From JAOUEA01 sp963821925 (GTDB taxonomy: Bacteria; Actinomycetota; UBA4738; HRBIN12), in the NCBI GenBank assembly GCA_963821925.1, contig CAWGFO010000010.1, forward strand, positions 1 to 64,000: a stretch of DNA of 64,000 nucleotides, written 5' to 3'. Shown piece after piece: positions 17,716 to 25,833 of the stretch. The position numbers and the translations under genes were made by a program. The notes under the pieces were generated by a model. The model saw only the letters and a program-made list of their open reading frames with translations, made no database searches and was not told where the DNA came from. Every line of letters begins with the position of its first letter. Positions within the stretch are counted from its first letter, which is position 1.

Positions 17716-18131
17716 GAGGCTTCGCCGAGCGCGATCGTCGCGCTCGCGGTCGCGAGCAGCTTCCCGTCGGCATCCACCACGTCGGCTGCCGCGTGCGCGA
17801 GCGTACGGCCGATCCGCAGCACCCGACCCCGGCCCACGATCCGCCCCGGAGCGCCCGGCCGCAGGTACTGCACGGTCAGCGAGATCGTGACGTGCGTCCG
17901 CCCGGGGGCCAGCTCGGTCCGCACCGCGAGCCCCGCGGCCGTGTCCGCCAGCGTCGCGATCATCCCGCCGTGCAGCGCGCCCTGCAGGTTCAGATGATGC
18001 GGCGCGGCGTCGAGGGCGATCTCGACCGCTCCCGGCGCGGCGTCGAGCACCGACATGCCCGCCCAGCTATGGAACGGCGATCCCTCGAGCCGGGCCCGAA
18101 GGTCCCCCTTCGTATCCTCCCCTTCGGCCAT
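17712..18131 (-). CDS. PaaI-like hotdog-fold thioesterase
   Basis: The 139-residue protein has a single hotdog domain with HHLNLQGALHGGMIATLADTAAG (the PaaI/YbgC catalytic region), THVTISLTVQYLRPG, GRGRVLRIGRTLAHAAADV and ATASATIAL. It probably hydrolyses an acyl- or aryl-CoA thioester; the substrate is unresolved. Its 3' end overlaps that of the SCP2-like gene, so two putative acyl-CoA-handling proteins face each other. Confidence 0.9.
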   Translation of the reverse strand: MAEGEDTKGDLRARLEGSPFHSWAGMSVLDAAPGAVEIALDAAPHHLNLQGALHGGMIATLADTAAGLAVRTELAPGRTHVTISLTVQYLRPGAPGRIVGRGRVLRIGRTLAHAAADVVDADGKLLATASATIALGEAS

Positions 18132-18169
18132 CCGTCGTACCTCCCGGTCACGTAGTCTCCCAGTGAGGG

Positions 18170-18193
18170 CCCCGGCCGTTTGACGGCCCGGGG
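18170..18193 (+). promoter_or_regulatory. GC hairpin in the BMP operon leader
   Basis: CCCCGGCCGT (18170-18179) pairs with ACGGC/CCGGGG (18183-18193) around a three-base loop, with one bulged G. There is no T-tract, so it is not a simple terminator. It lies 67 bases before the BMP lipoprotein start and may affect leader structure or end the divergent transcript. Confidence 0.4.
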
Positions 18194-18259
18194 AACCCCA
18201 AGGACAATCCTGGCGGATCGGATCCCGGTCCCGGGGAATATGAACGGAGGGGAACGCAC

Positions 18260-19372
18260 ATGCCTAAGTGGCTCCGTAGGCTCGCCCTGCCTGTCGTCGC
18301 GCTCGGCCTGGTGGCCGCGGCGTGCAGTAACAACGACAGCAGCAGTACGGCGAGCGGCGCCAGCGGGAGCGCCACCGAAGAGTGCACGTCCGACATCACG
18401 GTCGGCGTGGCGCTCGACGTCGGCGGTCTCGGTGACAACGGGTTCAACGACCTGTCACAGATCGGGCTGCAGAAGGCGATCGACGAGGGCATCATCTGCG
18501 AGAGCAACACGAAGTTCCTCGAGTCGAACGCCGACGGCACGAACCTGGACGAGAACACGCAGTCGCTGGCCGCGGACAACTACGACCTCGTGATCGGGAC
18601 CGGGTTCGCGTTCACGCCCGGTATCAACGCGATCGCGCCCGACTATCCGGACACGGACTTCGGGATCATCGACGGGTACGCGACCTGCGGCACGGCGTGC
18701 GGGCTCGACAACGACGCCAAGGACATCCCGAACGTGACCGACCTGGCCTTCCAGGAGGAGCAGGGCTCGTACCTGGTCGGCGTGGCCGCCGGCCTCAAGG
18801 CACAGGAGCTGAGCTGCGACACCGTCGGGTTCCTCGGCGGCCAGACCGGCCCGCTGATCGCCAAGTTCCAGGCTGGGTACGAGGCCGGCGTGGCCGAGGT
18901 TGCGCCCGAGGTGACCGTGCTCGTCGAGTACATCGGCGACACCACCAAGGCGTTCGACGACGCAACGGCGGGCGAGGCCCTGTCGAAGAAGATGTACGAC
19001 GACGGCGCCTGCATCATCTACCACGCTGCTGGTGACTCGGGGAACGGCCTGTTCAAGGCCGCGGCCGCGATGGAGAAGATCGCGATCGGCGTCGACTCCG
19101 ACCAGCACGAGGTCGTCTCTGCCGACCAAGCGCCGTGGATCATGACCTCCATGATCAAGCGCGTCGACACGGCCGTGTACGACACGATCGCGGCGGTGGC
19201 CGACGGCACCTTCAAGGGCGGCGGCCAGGTCTTCGGCCTCGCCGAGGACGGTATCTCGTACGCGACGAGCAACCCCGACCTGATGAGCCAGGACATCGTG
19301 GACCAGGTCGAGGCGTACAAGCAGAAGATCCTCGATGGCACCATCGTGGTTCCGACCGAGCCCGGGAAGTAA
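18260..19372 (+). CDS. BMP-family nucleoside-binding lipoprotein of an ABC transporter
   Basis: The signal peptide ends in a lipobox (VAAAC, Cys22) followed by a Ser/Thr/Gly linker. The mature part has BMP (Med/PnrA-like) signatures: GVALDVGGLGDNGFNDLSQI, FAFTPGINAIAPDYPDTDFGI, FQEEQGSYLVGVAAGL, VGFLGGQTGPLIAKFQAGYE, IIYHAAGDSGNGLF and IGVDSDQHEV. BMP proteins with these permeases bind nucleosides. AACGGAGGGGAA lies just before the ATG. It is the first gene of a four-gene importer cluster, and the convergent upp gene supports nucleobase or nucleoside salvage. Confidence 0.93.
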   Translation: MPKWLRRLALPVVALGLVAAACSNNDSSSTASGASGSATEECTSDITVGVALDVGGLGDNGFNDLSQIGLQKAIDEGIICESNTKFLESNADGTNLDENTQSLAADNYDLVIGTGFAFTPGINAIAPDYPDTDFGIIDGYATCGTACGLDNDAKDIPNVTDLAFQEEQGSYLVGVAAGLKAQELSCDTVGFLGGQTGPLIAKFQAGYEAGVAEVAPEVTVLVEYIGDTTKAFDDATAGEALSKKMYDDGACIIYHAAGDSGNGLFKAAAAMEKIAIGVDSDQHEVVSADQAPWIMTSMIKRVDTAVYDTIAAVADGTFKGGGQVFGLAEDGISYATSNPDLMSQDIVDQVEAYKQKILDGTIVVPTEPGK

Positions 19373-19400
19373 CTGAGGGACCGAGGGTATCGACGCCGTG

Positions 19401-20933
19401 ATGGATGACGGTGCGGGGGCGGGGCGCGTGAGCGCCCCGCCCCTCGTCGTCATGGAGGGCATCACCAAACGGTTCCCCGGCGTCCTCGCGAACGACGACG
19501 TCACGATCGACCTTCGTCCCGGCGAGGTCCACGCCCTGATCGGTGAGAACGGGGCGGGCAAGTCCACGCTGATGAGGGTCCTCTACGGCCTCTACCCGCC
19601 CAATGAGGGGCGCATCACGGTCCGGGGCCAGGAGGTGAAGATCGGGTCGCCGCGCGACGCGATCGCCCTCGGGATCGGGATGGTCCATCAGCACTTCGTG
19701 CTGGTCGACCCGTTCACCGTGGCCGAGAACATCATCCTCGGGATGGAGGGTGGCCCGATCCTCGACAAGGAGGGGTCCGAGGCCAAGGTCGCCGAGCTGG
19801 CGGCGTCGTACGGCTTCGTGATCGACCCCTCCGCCGTCGTCGAGGACCTGTCGGTCGGTGAGGAACAACGGGTCGAGATCCTGAAGGCGCTCTACCGGGG
19901 CGTCGAGATCCTGATCCTCGACGAGCCCACGGCGGTGCTCACGCCCGCCGAGGCCAAGGACCTGTTCGAGAACCTCCGGAAGCTGCGCGACGACGGCAAG
20001 ACGATCGTGTTCATCAGCCACAAGCTGGACGAGGTGCTCGCGATCGCCGATCGCATCACGGTCCTTCGGCGCGGCGCCGTGGTGGGCGAGACCACGCCGG
20101 CCGAGACGAACAAGGCCAAGCTCGCCGAGATGATGGTGGGCCGACCCGTCCTCTTCCGTCTGGAGAAGCCCCAGGTCGAGCCGGGCGAGATCGCGTTGAG
20201 GGTGGACGATCTCCACGGAGGGCGTCTCCACGGTCTCTCGCTCGAGGTGCGCCGCGGCGAGATCGTCGGGGTCGCCGGGGTCGAGGGCAACGGCCAGCGC
20301 GAGCTCGCCGACGCGATCATGGGCCTCCGCACGTTGGAGAGCGGCCGTATCGAGCTCGACGGGCGCGACCTGCACGAGCTCACCACCGAGGAGATCCGCA
20401 ACGCCGGTGTGGCGTTCATCCCGGAGGACCGGCAGGACCAGGGCCTCGTCCTCAGCATGACGCTCTGGGAGAACACCGTGATCGGCCGGCACGACGACCC
20501 GGCGTTCTCGGGACGGTTCGGCTTACTGCTGCTCAAGAAGATCAAGGAGCTGGCCCATCGCCTGATCAAGGAGTTCGACATCCGAGCGCGGAGCATCGAG
20601 ATGTCGGCCCGAACCCTCTCGGGCGGTAACCAGCAGAAGCTGATCCTGGCGCGCGAGCTCGAGACCGATCCCGCGCTCCTGCTGGCGGCGCAGCCGACGC
20701 GCGGGCTCGACGTCGGCGCGATCGAGTTCGTCTGGAGCCAGATCCTCGAGCAGAAGGCGGCCGGCCGTGCGGTGCTGTTGATCTCGGCCGAGCTCGACGA
20801 GATCTACGCCCTCTCGGACCGCATCGTGACCCTCTACGAGGGCCGCATCACGGGGGAGTACCCGCCCGACGCGCCGGCCGAGGACGTCGGCCGGGGCATG
20901 CTCGGCGGGGACACCGTGAAGGAGGCCAGCTGA
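19401..20933 (+). CDS. Nucleoside ABC importer, duplicated ATPase subunit
   Basis: This two-domain ATPase belongs to the simple-sugar/nucleoside (RbsA-like) group. Domain 1 has Walker A GENGAGKST, signature LSVGEEQRVEIL, Walker B ILILDEPTAVLTP and HKLDE. Domain 2 has the degenerate Walker A GVEGNGQREL normal for this family, the insert FIPEDRQDQGLV, signature LSGGNQQKL and AAQPTRGLD, where the usual Walker B Asp-Glu is replaced. Nucleotide hydrolysis is expected mainly in domain 1. In-frame starts are GTG 19398, ATG 19401 and GTG 19428. It overlaps the permease start by one base. Confidence 0.93.
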   Translation: MDDGAGAGRVSAPPLVVMEGITKRFPGVLANDDVTIDLRPGEVHALIGENGAGKSTLMRVLYGLYPPNEGRITVRGQEVKIGSPRDAIALGIGMVHQHFVLVDPFTVAENIILGMEGGPILDKEGSEAKVAELAASYGFVIDPSAVVEDLSVGEEQRVEILKALYRGVEILILDEPTAVLTPAEAKDLFENLRKLRDDGKTIVFISHKLDEVLAIADRITVLRRGAVVGETTPAETNKAKLAEMMVGRPVLFRLEKPQVEPGEIALRVDDLHGGRLHGLSLEVRRGEIVGVAGVEGNGQRELADAIMGLRTLESGRIELDGRDLHELTTEEIRNAGVAFIPEDRQDQGLVLSMTLWENTVIGRHDDPAFSGRFGLLLLKKIKELAHRLIKEFDIRARSIEMSARTLSGGNQQKLILARELETDPALLLAAQPTRGLDVGAIEFVWSQILEQKAAGRAVLLISAELDEIYALSDRIVTLYEGRITGEYPPDAPAEDVGRGMLGGDTVKEAS

Positions 20934-22132
20934 TGGCCTCCGCCGGCGCCGCGTTGCCCCAGGTGAAGCGGCGGGAGCGTCCCGAGTGGCTCGAGAACGT
21001 CGGCGGTCAGGTCGCCGCGCTCGTCGGCGCTCTTCTGATCGCGATGGCGGTGGGGTCGATCATCATCGTGCTCTACGGTGAGAGCCCGATCACGGTCTAT
21101 TCCGCGATCCTCGAGGGCTCGCTCGGCGACAAGAACGGCTTCGGCTACGTGCTCGCCAACGCCGGCCCGCTCATCTTCTCCGCGCTCGCGGTGGCGGTCT
21201 GTTTCAAGGGCGGCATGTTCAACATCGGCGTGGAGGGGCAGTACATCGTCGCGATGGGGGTGGCGTCGTGGGCGGCGCTCAAGCTCGACTTCATCCCCGG
21301 CCCGCTTCTGATGATCGTGGTGATCCTGTTCGCGATCCTCGGCGGGATGGCCTACGCGTCGATCCCCGCGATCCTCAAGGTCAAGACCGGGGCGCACGAA
21401 GTGGTGACGACGATCATGCTGAACGGCGTCGCCGCGAGCCTCGTCGCCTTCATCATCCGGGGTCCGCTGCGGTACACCGACATCGGCGGCGGGTTCAACG
21501 TGAACCTGCGGACCGACCCGTTCCCCGACAACGCGGCGATCCCCGACCTCGGCCACCTCTTCGGGATCCGCACGAGCGTCCGGCTCTCGTGGGTGCTCCC
21601 GATGGCGCTCGTCGCTGCGGCGATCGTGTGGTTCATCTTCAAGCGGATGCGGCTCGGCTACGAAGCGCGGGCGGTGGGCGCCTCGCCCGGCTCGGCGCTC
21701 GCCGGCGGGATCTCGATCGGCAAGGTCCAGATCCGGCTGTTCCTGCTCTCCGGGGCGCTGGCCGGCATGATCGGGGTCCAGCAGCTCTTCGCCGACCAGG
21801 GGTTCCTCCCGTCCGGCTACGAAGCCGGCATCGGGTTCCTCGGCATCGGCGTGGCCTTCCTCGGGCAGAACAACCCGGCGGGGATCGTGTTCGCCGCGGT
21901 GCTGTGGGGCGTCCTGGCCCGAGGGGAGACCTCGCTCCAGCTCCAGACCGACGTGCCGCGCGAGTTCGTGATCATCCTGCAGGGGATCTTGATCCTGTCG
22001 GTCGTGGTCACCTACCAGGTCGCACGACGACGGCTGTTCGCGCGGGAGCTGCGCCGCGCCGCGGAGGTCGAGGATCTCGGGGACGCCGCCGCCAGCGCCG
22101 ATGTCGAGGGCCTCGCGAAGGAGGACCGCTGA
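20933..22132 (+). CDS. Nucleoside ABC importer, permease 1
   Basis: The 399-residue polytopic protein of the BPD_transp_2 type contains GPLIFSALAVAVCFKGGMFNIGVEGQ, the cytoplasmic coupling segment HEVVTTIMLNGVA and the YEARAVGASPGSALAGGISIGK loop typical of NupP/YufP-like permeases. A charged C-terminal tail of about 35 residues follows the last helix. Start and stop overlaps (TGATG) with both neighbours indicate tight translational coupling. It pairs with the 22132 permease to form the membrane channel. Confidence 0.92.
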   Translation: MASAGAALPQVKRRERPEWLENVGGQVAALVGALLIAMAVGSIIIVLYGESPITVYSAILEGSLGDKNGFGYVLANAGPLIFSALAVAVCFKGGMFNIGVEGQYIVAMGVASWAALKLDFIPGPLLMIVVILFAILGGMAYASIPAILKVKTGAHEVVTTIMLNGVAASLVAFIIRGPLRYTDIGGGFNVNLRTDPFPDNAAIPDLGHLFGIRTSVRLSWVLPMALVAAAIVWFIFKRMRLGYEARAVGASPGSALAGGISIGKVQIRLFLLSGALAGMIGVQQLFADQGFLPSGYEAGIGFLGIGVAFLGQNNPAGIVFAAVLWGVLARGETSLQLQTDVPREFVIILQGILILSVVVTYQVARRRLFARELRRAAEVEDLGDAAASADVEGLAKEDR

Positions 22133-23106
22133 TGTTCGGCGACCTCAGCGCCGCGCTCGGGATCGCGTTCACCTATTTCACGATCATCTACGTGACGGGC
22201 CTGGGTGGGCTGTACAGCGAACGATCGGGCATCGTGAACATCGGCCTCGAAGGCATGATGATCATCGGGACGGTCACCGGGTCGTGGGGGACGTTCTTCT
22301 TCACGAGCCCGGATCACATGGGCTGGGGGCTGCCGTGGGGCCCGATCATGGGGATCGTGATCGGGATGATCGCGGGGGCGTTGTTCGCCTCGATCCATGC
22401 GCTCGCCACGGTCACCTTCAAGGTCGACCAGATCGTGTCGGGCGTGGTGATCAACCTCGTGGCCGTGGGCCTCGCACGGTTCCTCTCGTCGATCTTCTTC
22501 GGCCAGGCCACGCAGTCGGACTCGGGCCAGCCGCACCTGCACGTGATCGACATCCCGGGGTTATCGAGCCTGCCGCTCGGCCTCGGGCGGGCGTTCACGG
22601 GCTTATCGCCGATGGTGATCGTGGCGTTCCTGCTGGTGTTCCCGGTGACGTACTCCCTCTACAAGACCCGGTGGGGCCTCCGGCTGCGCTCCTGCGGCGA
22701 GAACCCCGAGGCGGCGCGGGCCCTGGGCGTGCGCGTGGCCCCGCTCCGGTACCAGGGCGTGATGCTCTCGGGCGCGCTCGCCGGGTTCGCGGGGGCGTTC
22801 CTGGCCATCGAGGTCAACCTCAGCTGGAACGAGGGCCAGACGCAGGGCCTCGGGTTCATCGCGCTCGCCGCGCTCATCCTGTCCAACTGGAACCCGAAGC
22901 GCCTGATGCTGGCCGCGATGATCTTCGGCTTCGCACAGGCGATCCCGTACCGGCTCGCCGACGCGCCGATCGTCCGACTGATCCCGCCCGAGTTCGTCCG
23001 CATGACGCCCTACATCGTCACGATCGTCGTGCTGGCCGGGTTCGTCGGCAAGGTCAGACCCCCGGCGGCCGCGGGCAAGGCGTACGAAGGCGGCGGCGCG
23101 CTCTAG
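22132..23106 (+). CDS. Nucleoside ABC importer, permease 2
   Basis: The 324-residue permease has the NupQ/YufQ pattern: GGLYSERSGIVNIGLEGMMI near the N-terminus, VTFKVDQIVSGVVINLVAVG, and the loop WGLRLRSCGENPEAARALGV before the last helices. It is the last gene of the BMP operon and starts within the stop of permease 1 (TGATG). The gap to the convergent upp stop is only three bases. Confidence 0.92.
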   Translation: MFGDLSAALGIAFTYFTIIYVTGLGGLYSERSGIVNIGLEGMMIIGTVTGSWGTFFFTSPDHMGWGLPWGPIMGIVIGMIAGALFASIHALATVTFKVDQIVSGVVINLVAVGLARFLSSIFFGQATQSDSGQPHLHVIDIPGLSSLPLGLGRAFTGLSPMVIVAFLLVFPVTYSLYKTRWGLRLRSCGENPEAARALGVRVAPLRYQGVMLSGALAGFAGAFLAIEVNLSWNEGQTQGLGFIALAALILSNWNPKRLMLAAMIFGFAQAIPYRLADAPIVRLIPPEFVRMTPYIVTIVVLAGFVGKVRPPAAAGKAYEGGGAL

Positions 23107-23109
23107 GGA

Positions 23110-23733
23110 TCAGAAGGTCCCGTGGAGTCGGTCGCCGAAGTCCCCGAGACCCGGCAGGATGAACCCGACCTCGTTCAGCTGGCGGTCCAGCGCGCCCGCG
23201 ACGATCGGCACGTCGGGATGCTCGCGCTCGAGCAGGGCGACCCCCTCGGGGGCCGCCACCACGCAGATGAAGGTGATCGACGTGGGGTTCGCGTTGCGCC
23301 GCACGTGCGTGATCGCGGCGCTGCCGGATCCGCCCGTCGCGAGCATCGGGTCGACGACCAGGGCACGACGGCCGTCCATCGGCGGCAGCTTCGCGTAATA
23401 GTCGCGGGGCTGCAGGGTGACCTCGTCGCGCTCCAGCCCGAGGTACCCGACGACGGTGTCGGGATACAGGTCGGTGACCGCGTCGAGCAGCCCGAGCCCG
23501 GCGCGGAGCACCGGGATCGCCACGAGCCGTTCCGAGATGCGCCGCGTTTCCATCGGCTCCATCGGTGTGTCGATCGCCACGCTCTCGGTCGCGAGGTCGC
23601 GGGTGGCCTCCATCACGAGGAGCCACCCCAGCCGGCGCGTGAGGGCCCGGAACTCCGCCGGGTCGGTGCCCGCGTTGCGCAGTCGTGAGAGCAGATCGAG
23701 GGCGAGCGGGTGGTCGAGCACCGTGAGCGACAT
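23110..23733 (-). CDS. upp: Uracil phosphoribosyltransferase
   Basis: The 207-residue enzyme converts uracil and PRPP to UMP. The PRPP loop VVDPMLATGGS lies at about 127-137. VAIPVLRAGLGLL, PRDYYAKLP and the uracil-binding C-terminus GFILPGLGDFGDRLHGT are all intact. The ATG at 23733 gives the family-standard start MSLTVLDHPL; the open frame extends further upstream but without Upp-like residues. Its end-to-end position beside a BMP-type importer fits a pyrimidine salvage locus. Confidence 0.96.
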   Translation of the reverse strand: MSLTVLDHPLALDLLSRLRNAGTDPAEFRALTRRLGWLLVMEATRDLATESVAIDTPMEPMETRRISERLVAIPVLRAGLGLLDAVTDLYPDTVVGYLGLERDEVTLQPRDYYAKLPPMDGRRALVVDPMLATGGSGSAAITHVRRNANPTSITFICVVAAPEGVALLEREHPDVPIVAGALDRQLNEVGFILPGLGDFGDRLHGTF

Positions 23734-23800
23734 CGGCCGGATACTACGCGACCGACGGCGGCGCCCGTCACGCGTCGCGGGGGTCGGGCATGATGGAAAC

Positions 23801-24589
23801 GTGGAGGCTCGGTGGGTCGTGCTCCTGGTGATCGCGTGGCTGCTGCCGGCCTGCGCTGATCCGGCATCCGACGCGCCGACGACCGTGGGTAGCGTCACCC
23901 TCCTCACGCACGAGGCCACCGGCGACGGCGCCTACATGTCGGCCTTGGGTGGGGGACGGTTGGTGTTGCGCGACGGCTGCGTGGCGATGCGGGCGGAGGG
24001 CGGAGGTCCCGCCACGTTCATCCTGTGGGATGCGGGGTACGGCCTCCGCGAGCGTGAGGGCGTGGTCGAAGTGGTCGACCCTGACGGGGACCTCGTAGCC
24101 GCGATCGGCTCCCCGATCATGCTCGGTGGAGGGTTCGTCGATCTCGAAGTGGCCGACGACCAGGCCGAGGCGCCGATCCCCGAAGGCTGCCGCGACGACG
24201 GGGTCGAGCCATACTTCGTCGCCGCGCCCGACGCCTGGCCGTTCGCCGAGGCCGACGGGATCACGCTGCTCCGCCATCCGGGACAGGAGCTCTCGGGAGA
24301 TCAGGCGCTGATCGAGGGCACGCTATCGATCGTGGGCGGCTGCATCGGGCTCGACGTCGACGGACCGTGGCTGGTGTGGCCCGTCGACTACGGGCTCAGC
24401 TCGAACGAGCCGCGTCAGGTCTGGGACGGCCGCCAGAGGGTCGTCGCCGAGCTCGGCGACACGGTCAGACTCGCGGGCGGCATCGGCGCGATGCCCAACC
24501 CAGACGCGATGCCCGGCGGCATCCCCGAGGGCTGCCGAGGAGACGGCGAGTCCTACTGGTACGTGGGCGAGATCGAGGTCGTCTCATGA
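23801..24589 (+). CDS. Secreted lipoprotein with a duplicated domain
   Basis: The GTG start gives a signal peptide with a lipobox (LLPAC). The remainder holds two related units of about 100 residues: DGCVAMRAEGG...FILWDAGYGL...VAAIGSPIMLGGGFVD...IPEGCRDDG and GCIGLDVDG...LVWPVDYGL...VAELGDTVRLAGGIG...IPEGCRGDG. Each ends with an aromatic pair before a VAAPD or VGEIE strand. Two conserved Cys per unit suggest disulfides. I do not recognise a named family; it is an exported protein of unknown function. Confidence 0.75.
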   Translation: MEARWVVLLVIAWLLPACADPASDAPTTVGSVTLLTHEATGDGAYMSALGGGRLVLRDGCVAMRAEGGGPATFILWDAGYGLREREGVVEVVDPDGDLVAAIGSPIMLGGGFVDLEVADDQAEAPIPEGCRDDGVEPYFVAAPDAWPFAEADGITLLRHPGQELSGDQALIEGTLSIVGGCIGLDVDGPWLVWPVDYGLSSNEPRQVWDGRQRVVAELGDTVRLAGGIGAMPNPDAMPGGIPEGCRGDGESYWYVGEIEVVS

Positions 24590-24642
24590 CCCGCGACGGC
24601 CGCTTGCCAGGCCGCCCGGCGGTCTGCCACGATGTGCCGGTC

Positions 24643-24696
24643 ATGCAGCGTTCCTACGGCTTCGGGTTTACCTACGCGGGCATCCGCCCGGCGTAG
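24643..24696 (+). CDS. Aromatic leader peptide of the DAHP synthase attenuator
   Basis: The 17-residue open frame reads MQRSYGFGFTYAGIRPA. Four of seven consecutive residues (5-11) are Tyr or Phe, and one Phe codon is TTT, which should be rare at this GC content. It ends 96 bases before the aroF start, with competing hairpins in between. Composition, size and place are those of an amino-acid biosynthesis leader peptide that senses charged tRNA-Tyr or tRNA-Phe. Its short, GC-poor coding stretch stands out from the flanks. Confidence 0.75.
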   Translation: MQRSYGFGFTYAGIRPA

Positions 24697-24780
24697 CCGC
24701 CTGCAGCCAGCCAGCAGACAGCGACCCCGGGCGAGACACCCGGGGTTCTTCCTTCCCCGGGGTCCGTCCGGGCAGGACGG
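24677..24780 (+). promoter_or_regulatory. Transcription attenuator upstream of aroF
   Basis: A small hairpin (CGGGC 24677-24681 with GCCCG 24686-24690) overlaps the end of the leader frame. CGCCCGG (24685-24691) can instead pair with CCGGGCG (24727-24733), which would break the terminator-like hairpin ACCCCGGG (24724-24731) / CCCGGGGT (24739-24746) followed by TCTTCCTT. A further stem, CCGTCC (24764-24769) / GGACGG (24775-24780), touches the GGAGG ribosome site of aroF. Ribosomes stalled at the Tyr/Phe codons would favour the antiterminator. Pairings were found by eye. Confidence 0.7.
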
Positions 24781-24792
24781 GAGGTTCCACAG

Positions 24793-25812
24793 ATGGTCGT
24801 CGTGATGAGGCAGGACGCGACCGACGCCGACGTCGAGGCGGTCGCCGAGAAGGCGCGGGCCGCCGGCGGCGAGGCGTTCGTCTCGCGCGGGGCCGTGCAC
24901 ACGGTGGTCGGGCTGGTCGGCGACACCGAGCGGCTGCGGGCCGTGGACTGGCGCCAGCTCCACGGCGTCGACCACGTGATCCAGATCGGCAAGGCGTACA
25001 AGATGGTCGCGCGCGACCTGCACCCCGAGCCCACCAGCGTGCTCGTGGGCTCAACCGCGGTGGGGCGCGAGACGTTCACGATCATCGCGGGCCCGTGCGC
25101 CGTCGAGAACGAGGACCAGGCGATGATCGCGTGCAAAGCGGCGGCCCAGGCGGGCGCGACGATCCTGCGTGGCGACGTCTACAAGCCGCGGACCTCCCCG
25201 TACTCGTTCCAGGGTCTGGGGGAGCGGGGTCTCGAGATCCTGCAGGAGTGCCGACGGGAGACCGGGCTGCCGTTCATCGTCGAGGTCGTCGACATGAGCC
25301 AGGTCGAGCACGTGGCCGAGGTGGCCGACTGCATCCGGATCGGCACGCGGAACGCGCAGAACTTCGAGCTGCTGAAGGAGGTCGGGCTCACGAACAAGCC
25401 CGTGATGCTGAAGCGCGGCCTCGCGATGACGATCGACGAGTGGCTGCAAGCAGCCGAGTACGTCGCGCAGCGCGGGAACTCCGAGATCATCCTGTGCGAG
25501 CGGGGGATCCGGACGTTCGAGCCCTCCACCCGGAACACGCTGGATCTGGCGGGGATGGCGGTGGCCCAGCAGGAATCGCACCTGCCCGTGATCGTGGATC
25601 CGTCGCACGCGGTGGGCAAGCGCAACCTCGTCGGACCGATGGCGCTCGCCGCGGTCGCGGCCGGGGCCGACGCGGTGATGATCGACGTGCACGCCGAGCC
25701 CGAGCAGGCGCTGGTGGACGGTCCTCAGGCGCTCCTGCCGGAGGAGATCGTGGCGCTGGGCGAGCAGATCGCCCGGGTCGCGGAGGCAGTGGGTCGCCCG
25801 CTCAATCGGTGA
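24793..25812 (+). CDS. aroF: 3-deoxy-7-phosphoheptulonate synthase (type I-beta)
   Basis: The 339-residue DAHP synthase condenses PEP and erythrose-4-phosphate in the first step of the shikimate pathway. The N-terminal 75 or so residues form the ferredoxin-like regulatory domain typical of the Thermotoga/actinobacterial form. The barrel shows IAGPCAVEN, RGDVYKPRTSPYSFQGLG, IRIGTRNAQNFELL, VMLKRGLAMTIDEWL, ILCERGIRTFE, DPSHAVGKR and MIDVHAEPEQAL, covering the metal and phosphate ligands. GGAGG at 24780-24784 sets the ATG. Expression is probably controlled by the aromatic leader upstream. Confidence 0.97.
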   Translation: MVVVMRQDATDADVEAVAEKARAAGGEAFVSRGAVHTVVGLVGDTERLRAVDWRQLHGVDHVIQIGKAYKMVARDLHPEPTSVLVGSTAVGRETFTIIAGPCAVENEDQAMIACKAAAQAGATILRGDVYKPRTSPYSFQGLGERGLEILQECRRETGLPFIVEVVDMSQVEHVAEVADCIRIGTRNAQNFELLKEVGLTNKPVMLKRGLAMTIDEWLQAAEYVAQRGNSEIILCERGIRTFEPSTRNTLDLAGMAVAQQESHLPVIVDPSHAVGKRNLVGPMALAAVAAGADAVMIDVHAEPEQALVDGPQALLPEEIVALGEQIARVAEAVGRPLNR

Positions 25813-25833
25813 GCCATCAGAGCGGGCTCGGCC

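Noticed and set aside
18130..18260. Purine riboswitch upstream of the nucleoside importer
   Set aside because: The leader contains a GC hairpin but none of the conserved loop or junction bases of known purine riboswitches that I could recognise.
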